A stretch of 64,000 nucleotides of DNA, from NCBI RefSeq assembly GCF_000308475.2, contig NZ_BAFT02000080.1:1-64000 (forward strand). The letters are read 5' to 3'. This document shows, in pieces, positions 58,131 to 64,000 of the stretch. The position numbers were made by a program, and so were the translations under genes. The notes under the pieces are model-generated. The model saw only the letters and a program-made list of their open reading frames with translations, searched no databases and was not told the origin of the DNA. Source of the stretch: Nocardia brasiliensis NBRC 14402. Its GTDB lineage: Bacteria > Actinomycetota > Actinomycetes > Mycobacteriales > Mycobacteriaceae. Position 1 is the stretch's first letter. Each line of letters begins with the position of its first letter.

Positions 58131-59432
58131 CTACCGCACGACTACGGACTCCGGGGACCCGGAGCGCAAGACGGCGTCGATGTGGATTTGGCGGGCGATG
58201 AAGCGCCCGCACTCGACAGTGGCGGGGATGCCGGTGAGGTGCAACGAGTTTCCGTCGGGGAGTCCGGCGTAGTAGAGGCCGGGTAGCGCGCCGAGCATGC
58301 CCTTCTGCCGGCGGGGCGCGCCGTGCTCGTCGAGGGCCTGCTGGGGCAGGAAGCGGTAGTCCGGCCCGAAACCCGTACACCAAATGATCGCCGTGATGCC
58401 GTGCTGCGCCAGATCGAGTGTGCTGCCGAAAGGGGCGATATGCGTCATGTGCACGTCCAAGGGCGGCTCCTGTTTCGGAGCGACGAAGCCGCGCAGGCGG
58501 ATTCCGGTGTCGATCCGATGCAGAATCGCGCGGAGCGACCGAGCGGAATCCGCCGCGACGTCGACGACATTGTCCGCCAACGACAGTACGGTGCCTTGCG
58601 CCGCACGCACGGAGCCGACCAGGCCGACACCCTTTTCGGCCAAGGTGCCGAGGTTGAGGTCCGCGCCGCGGTTCGTCACGGCGCTCACCGGCAGGCCGGG
58701 CAGCTTGGCCGGATCGGCACTGTCGGAATGCCCGGTCACGAAATCGTCGTACAGCGAGAAGATGTACATCCACTCGTGGATGCCCCGGCCCCGGTAGCGG
58801 CGCGGAAACACCCGGTGCCGACCGACCGACAGAAAGACGCGGCGGCCGGTGTCGGCGAGTTCGTCGGCGATCTGCTGGCCGCTGATGCCCGCCCCGACCA
58901 CGAGGACCGCGCCCTCGGGCAGTGTCGCCGGGTTGCGGTAGTCACGCGAATGCACTTGCCGGACAGCCGGATCGATATCGGCCGCGCAGTCCGGCACCCG
59001 AGGCTTGGCGTAACCGCCCACCGCCGCGACGACGTTGCGGGATTCGAGCACCGCACCGGTCGCCAGCGACGTCCGGAACCTGACATCGTCGCGATCCGAC
59101 TTTGCCGGCGGGCACTCGACCGCACGCACCTCGGTGTGCTGCCATACCCGAAGCTGTCGCTGCGCCGCGTAGCGACGTAGGTGCCCCGCCAGCTCGCGAC
59201 CCGACATGGTGCCGTCCGGATCGGCACCGTCGTATTCCCAGCCGGGGAGCTGGATGGTGCGGTTACCGCTACCGACCAGCAGGCTGTCCCACCGCTCGTG
59301 TGCCCAGGCATGACCCACCTCGGCCTTCTCCACGATCACCGCCTCGTGGCCGATCTCCTGTAGCGAGGCGGCCACCCCACACCCCTGCTGGCCCGCACCG
59401 ATGATGACAGTTTCGGCATATTCGATGGTCAT
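58131..59432 (-). CDS. Flavin-containing monooxygenase (CzcO-like)
   Basis: A 433-residue FAD/NADPH monooxygenase. The FAD motif is VIIGAGQQGCGVAASLQEIG; the second Rossmann motif is VLVVGAGISGQQIADELADTG, and the ATG motif region is IIWCTGFGPDYRFL. Such enzymes oxidise N or S, or carry out Baeyer-Villiger reactions. It is convergent with the lipid operon (52 bp) and divergent from a MerR gene. The shared promoter region contains an IdeR-like box at 59482, so iron control is possible. Whether it belongs to the lipid pathway is not shown. Confidence 0.85.
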   Translation of the reverse strand: MTIEYAETVIIGAGQQGCGVAASLQEIGHEAVIVEKAEVGHAWAHERWDSLLVGSGNRTIQLPGWEYDGADPDGTMSGRELAGHLRRYAAQRQLRVWQHTEVRAVECPPAKSDRDDVRFRTSLATGAVLESRNVVAAVGGYAKPRVPDCAADIDPAVRQVHSRDYRNPATLPEGAVLVVGAGISGQQIADELADTGRRVFLSVGRHRVFPRRYRGRGIHEWMYIFSLYDDFVTGHSDSADPAKLPGLPVSAVTNRGADLNLGTLAEKGVGLVGSVRAAQGTVLSLADNVVDVAADSARSLRAILHRIDTGIRLRGFVAPKQEPPLDVHMTHIAPFGSTLDLAQHGITAIIWCTGFGPDYRFLPQQALDEHGAPRRQKGMLGALPGLYYAGLPDGNSLHLTGIPATVECGRFIARQIHIDAVLRSGSPESVVVR

Positions 59433-59481
59433 CGGATCACCCTCTCCGCGCTGCGCGACGGTCGTAGTTCCACCCGGTTCG

Positions 59482-59500
59482 TTAGGCTTGCCTTACTCAA
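59482..59500. promoter_or_regulatory. IdeR/DtxR-like iron box
   Basis: TTAGGCTTGCCTTACTCAA matches the DtxR consensus TTAGGTTAGCCTAACCTAA at 14 of 19 positions. It lies in the divergent promoter between the flavin monooxygenase (start 59432) and the MerR gene (start 59555). Right-hand half is the weaker one. Confidence 0.5.
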
Positions 59501-59554
59501 ACATTTGAAGTCGAGTAGAGATCAAGACCTACGACGACGAGAACGGCAGGTGAG

Positions 59555-60010
59555 ATGGACGACACCGCTGCGACAGACCGGCCGCGAGACCAGGGCCTGG
59601 TCGGAATCGGCACGGCCGCAAGGCGATTCGGCTTGGCAGAATCGGCGCTGCGTTACTGGGAGAAGCGCGGGCTGCTCCGCCCGGCCCAGCGGCGGTCGCG
59701 CTGGCGCCTCTACGGCGACGACGAACTGCATCGCATCGGCCTCATCCAGATGTGGCGCGAAACCGGTCTGATGAACCTCGACGAAATCGGCACGGTTCTA
59801 GCCGCGCGCAATCACGAGTGGCGGCACGCGGTCCAGCAACGCCTCGAGGAGATAGCCCAGCAGCAACAACGCCTCGCGGCCGCCCGCGCGCTACTGGAAC
59901 ACCTCCTGACCTGCCCCGACCCCAACCCCGCCCAAGCCTGCCCCTACCTGCGCACCATGACCGACAACCGCGCGATCGCCGCTAGCGACCAGCCGGGAAG
60001 TGGGCGCTGA
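59555..60010 (+). CDS. MerR family transcriptional regulator
   Basis: A 151-residue MerR protein: winged helix at about 17-85 (GTAARRFGLAESALRYWEKR), a dimerising coiled coil (about 90-120, with QQRLEEIAQQQQRLAAARAL) and a C-terminus with CPDPNPAQACPY, where two cysteines could bind a metal or thiol ligand. It is divergent from the flavin monooxygenase and probably controls it. The 3' end overlaps that of the convergent DUF3558 gene by 29 bp. Confidence 0.85.
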   Translation: MDDTAATDRPRDQGLVGIGTAARRFGLAESALRYWEKRGLLRPAQRRSRWRLYGDDELHRIGLIQMWRETGLMNLDEIGTVLAARNHEWRHAVQQRLEEIAQQQQRLAAARALLEHLLTCPDPNPAQACPYLRTMTDNRAIAASDQPGSGR

Positions 60011-61184
60011 GCGGTACGGCCAGCCGCGCGAGTTCGCCGCACAGTTCGTCGCCGCGACCGGGAACGTCGGACGACGCCTCCAGTTCGACGGTGCCGGTCT
60101 CGATTCCGCCGCCGGTCTGCTGTGGGACATCGAAGAGCAGCGAACAGGTCGAATCGGACTCGCTGCGACGCGCGAGCACGGCACGCCGGTCGGCGACGGC
60201 GATCGGGGCAGGCCGAAGGAACCGTGCACTGCCGTAGGCGAATTCGGCGAATCGCTGGTCGGTGGTGTGCACGTCCACGCCAAACCAGCTCGCGGACCAA
60301 CTGCATCGTCCCCGCGAATCGCTCGCCACGGTCGCGTTCTTCGTCCACGGGTCCAGTCCGGCGGCCGTGACGTCGCCGTCAGGGATACTGCACGGATCCC
60401 AGACAGGTTGGGGCGCAGGAGTTGTCGTGGCGGTAGCGGGCTCCTGAGTGGTCTGGCGGACGCTGTCCAGGGTGCGGCGCGGGAGACTGGACGACAGGCC
60501 GCGAGTGAGCACCGTGGCGATCGCTTGGGCTCCTGCCGCCAATTCCGTACGCAGTTTCGGCGAGTCGCCCGTCGGTGGGGTGCCACTCGCACCAGACCAG
60601 TCCAGACCCGTAGTGCGGACGAGCACAGACAGGTTGGCAACCTGCGCCGACACGTCTGCCGCGATCCGACGGTCGCCGGCGGGCTGGAAACTTATCGTCG
60701 CGCCGTCGCCGATACCGGGCAACGGTGTCACGGTGGCGGGTTCCGGCCCGGTCGAGGTTGTCGCCGTGGTGCTTCGGTCCGCGAGAGTCGGGGCGTCCAG
60801 GAACAACAGATGGATGGTCGCCGCGCGGGACAGCGGTACGGGCTCGGCGACCTGTTCGGGCCGCGGAATCGGATCTTCGAAGGTTGTCTCGCACTCGAGC
60901 GATCCCCCGACGGCGGTGGTGTACCGATGCTTGGTGAAGGGTTGTGCGTCACCCGCGGGCAAGGATCCGGAAAACCCTTGTAACGCATCGGCCACGATCG
61001 CGCCGACCTCGGCACACGATGCGGGCAGCGCGGCGAATCCGGTCGCGTATCGCAGATCGTCGGTGCCACCACCGGAACAAGCCGTCGTGACCAGCACACC
61101 CGCCAGCAGCCCGACGCCACGGTACAACCGCGACGTCGAGCCCGCCCGCTGCCGAAATATGTGGCATGGCCTGCCTATTCGCAT
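59982..61184 (-). CDS. DUF3558-containing lipoprotein
   Basis: A 400-residue lipoprotein. The signal is followed by a cysteine at about residue 36 (VGLLAGVLVTTACSGGG). The body appears duplicated: a DUF3558-like first part (SCAEVGAIVADALQGF) and a clearer C-terminal DUF3558 domain (WDPCSIPDGDVTAAGLDP) with two further cysteines. A Thr/Pro linker joins them. Start ATG 61184. It lies between the NRPS stop and a convergent MerR gene and is the third DUF3558-type protein in the window. Function of the family is unknown. Confidence 0.8.
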   Translation of the reverse strand: MRIGRPCHIFRQRAGSTSRLYRGVGLLAGVLVTTACSGGGTDDLRYATGFAALPASCAEVGAIVADALQGFSGSLPAGDAQPFTKHRYTTAVGGSLECETTFEDPIPRPEQVAEPVPLSRAATIHLLFLDAPTLADRSTTATTSTGPEPATVTPLPGIGDGATISFQPAGDRRIAADVSAQVANLSVLVRTTGLDWSGASGTPPTGDSPKLRTELAAGAQAIATVLTRGLSSSLPRRTLDSVRQTTQEPATATTTPAPQPVWDPCSIPDGDVTAAGLDPWTKNATVASDSRGRCSWSASWFGVDVHTTDQRFAEFAYGSARFLRPAPIAVADRRAVLARRSESDSTCSLLFDVPQQTGGGIETGTVELEASSDVPGRGDELCGELARLAVPLSAHFPAGR

Positions 61185-61283
61185 TCACAACCCCCGCGGT
61201 ATCCGTCGTCGTCCGTTCGGACGGTAACAGCCCGGGTTCGTCCCTCGGGAGCAGTGAGTTTCAGGGGCCGCGCAGTTCTACTG

Positions 61284-64000
61284 TCACGACTCCTTTGCTC
61301 GAAGTAGTTCGTTCAGGAGCGGGCCGATTGCGGCGGCGGCTCGCGGGTTCATCATTCCTGTGTGCCATTCGTCGATCGGTATCTCCTGGATGGGCCCGGT
61401 GATGTGCCCGCGCCAGGTCTGCGCGATCTGGTCGCGGTACGACTCGCGGGCGGCGACGAAAAGCACGGCGTCGCCGTCGAAATACCCGGGCGTGTGCGGC
61501 ACCGGAGCCATGAAGCTCTCCGTTACCCGTTGCACCTGTTGCGTGGTCAGGATGCCTTCGCTGCTGAGTCGTTCCGCGAGTAGCGGGAACAGCTCTTCGG
61601 GATCATCGATCTGCTGCTCGTCGGTCATGCCGAGGAAATCCCGCCAGCCGCGCAGGAATTCGGTCAGCGCCCGGCGGTTCTGCACGTCGTCGGACTCGGA
61701 GGCGGGCGGCAGGTCGAGGTTTTCCGCGATACCGGTATCGACGAGGGCGAGCAGCCCGACCGGGTGCCCCAGCTCTTGCAGCCGCGCCGCCATGGCGTGC
61801 GCGATCTTGCCGCCCAGCGACCAGCCCAGCAGATGGAACGTGATGTCCGGGAAGGACTTCAAGAGCTCGTCGACGTAACGCTCGGCGTACGCCGCCACTG
61901 ATTCCAGCCGCGTACCGTCCTCGACGATGTAGGGATCCTGCAGGCCGTACACGGGCCGATCCGGATCCAGGTGCCCGGCGAGTGCGCCGTACACCCACGC
62001 GAGACCACCGCCCGGATGGACGCAGAACAACGGGGTGCCGTGGCCCGCCGACCGCAGCGGCGTCAGCACGCCGAGCGAGACGCCCAAATCCGATTGCGGT
62101 TGCGCCAGATACCGCGCGAGCGAGGCCGGTGTCGAGTCGGCGAAGATCAGCCGGTACGGAACGGCGGTCCCGCTGCACGAACGCAGGCGAGCCACCAGCT
62201 GCATGGCGACCACCGAAGTGCCGCCCAAGGTGAAGAAGTCGTCGTCGGCGCCCACCCGCGGCACGCCGAGCACCTCGGCGAACACTGCGACCACGAGCTC
62301 CTCGAGCGGGTTCGAGGGGGCTCGATACGGTGCGACCACCCATTCCGGTGCGGGCAGAGCAGCCCGGTCCACCTTCCCATTCGCGTTGAACGGCAATGCA
62401 TCCAGCACGGTGACGGTGTCGGGGACCATGTACGACGGCAACCGTTGCGCCGCCGCCTGCCGGATCGCCGCCGCGTCGAGGTCGCGCCGATCCCTGACGA
62501 CGACATAGGCCGCCAAGCGCGCATCGCCGCTTTCACCGGCGCGGACGGTGACCACCGCGTGCCGGACCTCGGCCAATCCGGCCAGCGCCGTTTCGATTTC
62601 GCCGAGTTCGAGGCGCTGACCACGAATCTTGACCTGACCGTCGGCGCGACCCACGAACAGCAACACCGCGTCATTCGCGCCGACGACCTGCCACCGCACC
62701 AGGTCTCCGGTCCGGTACAGCAGTGAACCTGCCGCACCGAACGGGTCGGCCACAAACGATGTCGCGGACAACCCCGCCCTGTTCAGATATCCGCGTGCCA
62801 CTCCGGGACCGGCCGCGTACAACTCACCGACCGCGCCCGCCGGCACCGGCCGCAGCGACGAATCCAGCACCGTCAACCGCACGCCCGGGATCGGGCCGCC
62901 CAGCGACACCGGATCACCGATCGCCAACTGCGCGCCCGCGATCCAGATGGTGGCCTCGGTGGGCCCGTACAGGTTGAACACCTCGCGGACCCCGGCGGCG
63001 TCTGTACCCGACCACCGCCGCACCAGCTCCGGCGGACAGGCTTCGGCACCGGTCAGCAGCACCCGCAGGGCGTCGAGCCCGCCCGGATCGACCGAGAGGC
63101 CGACCGCGGGCGACAGGAAGGCGTGCGTGACACGCTCGGCCCGCATCAGCTGCGCCAGCGGTTCCCCGGCGAAGGCATCGGCCGGGGCAACCACCACTGC
63201 GGCACCGGCCGGCACGGCCAGCAGCATTTCCAGCATCGCCGCGTCGAAAGTGCGTGCGGCAAGGGCCAATACCCGGGAGCCAGGGTCGACCTGGAACCTC
63301 GAACGCTGGACCGCCGCGACAGCCGCCAGTCCCGCGTGGGTCACGGCCACGCCCTTCGGTGTGCCGGTCGAGCCCGAGGTGTAGACGACGTACGCCGTGT
63401 TGACCGGCCGTACCGGCGCGACCCTGTCGAGATCGCTGACCGGTGCAGCACTGCACCGGGACACGTCGAGCCGGTCCAGATCGATCATCCGCGCGTCGGC
63501 ATTGCCCCACTCGAGCGCATCCACAGTGGAACCGATTGCTTGCGCGATGTTTTCACCGCTGCCGAGAATTATCGCGGCAGCACAATCGGTGAGGATGACG
63601 CGATTGCGTTCGGCCGGATGCACGGGATCGATCGATACGAACGCCGCACCGGTTCTGGCGACAGCCCACACCGCGCGGAACCACGCCGCCGAACGCGGAA
63701 TCACAAGGGCGACCACGGTTTCCGGGCCCGCTCCGGCATCGATCAGGACTCGCGCACATCGGTTCGACCAGTCGTCCAGCTCGCGGTACGTCCACTCGGC
63801 CCCGGCGTCGACGACCGCGACCCGATCGGCGTGCTCGACGGCGGCTCGACCGAGGATCTCGGCCAAGGTAACGGCCTCCGGTCCTGGTCCACCGTAACCC
63901 CACGCCGACAGCAACTTTCGCTCGCGCGCGTCGAGCACCTCGAGTTCGCGCAACCGCATCGCGGGATCGGCGGCCACCGCGTCGAGGATGCGCCGGAAGC
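61284..64000 (-). CDS. NRPS, terminal module (A-PCP-TE), runs off the right edge
   Basis: The visible 905 residues are the end of a non-ribosomal peptide synthetase; the gene continues beyond 64000, where the end of a condensation domain is seen (ILDAVAADPAMRL). Adenylation domain, about 63,950-62,400, has A3 VVYTSGSTGTPKGVAVTHAG, A5 FNLYGPTEATIW and A8 VKIRGQRLELGEIE. The specificity residues by eye are about DALFLGLIW plus Lys, not a code I can assign. The carrier domain at about 62,230 has DDFFTLGGTSVVAM with the phosphopantetheine Ser. A type I thioesterase, about 62,070-61,290, has GWSLGG (catalytic Ser) and EWHTGMM (His). It releases the finished peptide, probably by hydrolysis or cyclisation. 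Confidence 0.92.
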   Translation of the reverse strand, partial: FRRILDAVAADPAMRLRELEVLDARERKLLSAWGYGGPGPEAVTLAEILGRAAVEHADRVAVVDAGAEWTYRELDDWSNRCARVLIDAGAGPETVVALVIPRSAAWFRAVWAVARTGAAFVSIDPVHPAERNRVILTDCAAAIILGSGENIAQAIGSTVDALEWGNADARMIDLDRLDVSRCSAAPVSDLDRVAPVRPVNTAYVVYTSGSTGTPKGVAVTHAGLAAVAAVQRSRFQVDPGSRVLALAARTFDAAMLEMLLAVPAGAAVVVAPADAFAGEPLAQLMRAERVTHAFLSPAVGLSVDPGGLDALRVLLTGAEACPPELVRRWSGTDAAGVREVFNLYGPTEATIWIAGAQLAIGDPVSLGGPIPGVRLTVLDSSLRPVPAGAVGELYAAGPGVARGYLNRAGLSATSFVADPFGAAGSLLYRTGDLVRWQVVGANDAVLLFVGRADGQVKIRGQRLELGEIETALAGLAEVRHAVVTVRAGESGDARLAAYVVVRDRRDLDAAAIRQAAAQRLPSYMVPDTVTVLDALPFNANGKVDRAALPAPEWVVAPYRAPSNPLEELVVAVFAEVLGVPRVGADDDFFTLGGTSVVAMQLVARLRSCSGTAVPYRLIFADSTPASLARYLAQPQSDLGVSLGVLTPLRSAGHGTPLFCVHPGGGLAWVYGALAGHLDPDRPVYGLQDPYIVEDGTRLESVAAYAERYVDELLKSFPDITFHLLGWSLGGKIAHAMAARLQELGHPVGLLALVDTGIAENLDLPPASESDDVQNRRALTEFLRGWRDFLGMTDEQQIDDPEELFPLLAERLSSEGILTTQQVQRVTESFMAPVPHTPGYFDGDAVLFVAARESYRDQIAQTWRGHITGPIQEIPIDEWHTGMMNPRAAAAIGPLLNELLRAKES

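Noticed and set aside
1..64000. tRNA, rRNA, insertion sequences, prophage or att sites
   Set aside because: No cloverleaf, rRNA segment, transposase, integrase or flanking inverted repeats could be supported by eye on either strand.

Overview
The window is high-GC DNA (G or C at most third codon positions) from a mycolic-acid-type actinomycete. Nocardia is the best guess. Supporting signs are DUF3558-type lipoproteins, an MMPL transporter, a KstR-like operator, an IdeR/DtxR-like box, a fatty-acyl-AMP ligase/CMAS-type lipid locus, a large NRPS and a WXG-linked Rhs toxin. I found no rRNA, tRNA, CRISPR array or intact insertion sequence. Most of the window reads as accessory chromosome: catabolism, resistance, secretion and specialised metabolism, interspersed with several decayed genes.

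Region 1 (about 1-9.4 kb) holds an aldehyde dehydrogenase, a SnoaL-like remnant and a TetR gene followed by a tandem palindromic operator and a FAD monooxygenase. Next comes an antibiotic-type glycosyltransferase whose promoter carries a 19-bp match, from memory, to the rifamycin-associated element; this points to a rifamycin-inactivating glycosyltransferase. A TetR gene diverges from an MFS-exporter/FAD-monooxygenase pair. A Clp_N-like membrane protein and an MMPL transporter fused to three carboxypeptidase-regulatory-like domains follow.

Region 2 (about 13-28.6 kb) is a nearly complete agmatine/putrescine-to-succinate catabolic island. It encodes a TetR regulator (AguR-like), agmatine deiminase, N-carbamoylputrescine amidase, an NCS1 permease, an amidohydrolase, a putrescine-type aminotransferase, Lrp and PucR regulators, an aminobutyraldehyde-type dehydrogenase, an APC permease, GABA transaminase and succinate-semialdehyde dehydrogenase. 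Three copies of an ACTGAA-N2-TTCAGT palindrome, at the TetR, amidase and permease promoters, define a local regulon.

Region 3 (about 28.7-36 kb) holds an AraC regulator, a PobA-like hydroxylase, two exported proteins, a xylose isomerase pseudogene lacking its metal-binding centre, and a GMC oxidoreductase.

Region 4 (36.4-44.6 kb) is a four-gene polymorphic toxin operon: a secretion-associated protein, a WXG-like helical protein, a 2252-residue Rhs/YD-repeat toxin with about 640 residues of Pro/Asp/His/Arg-rich linker and a small C-terminal toxin domain, and a putative immunity protein.

Region 5 (44.6-51.5 kb) contains DUF3558-like exported paralogs, a decayed serine hydrolase behind a KstR-type palindrome, an exported protein, a flavin monooxygenase of the acyl-CoA-dehydrogenase fold, a decayed phytoene-dehydrogenase-like gene, an exported amine oxidase and an I36-type secreted protein.

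Region 6 (51.7-64 kb) is the most promising specialised-metabolite locus. An AraC regulator precedes a tightly packed operon of fatty-acyl-AMP ligase, CMAS-family methyltransferase, acyl carrier protein, soluble diiron desaturase (all six iron ligands present) and acyl-CoA-oxidase-like enzyme. A convergent flavin monooxygenase with an IdeR-like box, a MerR regulator, a DUF3558 lipoprotein and the terminal module of an NRPS (A-PCP-TE) running off the right edge follow. The operon looks built to activate, desaturate, methylate or cyclopropanate, and further oxidise a carrier-bound fatty acid, possibly as the lipid part of a peptide.
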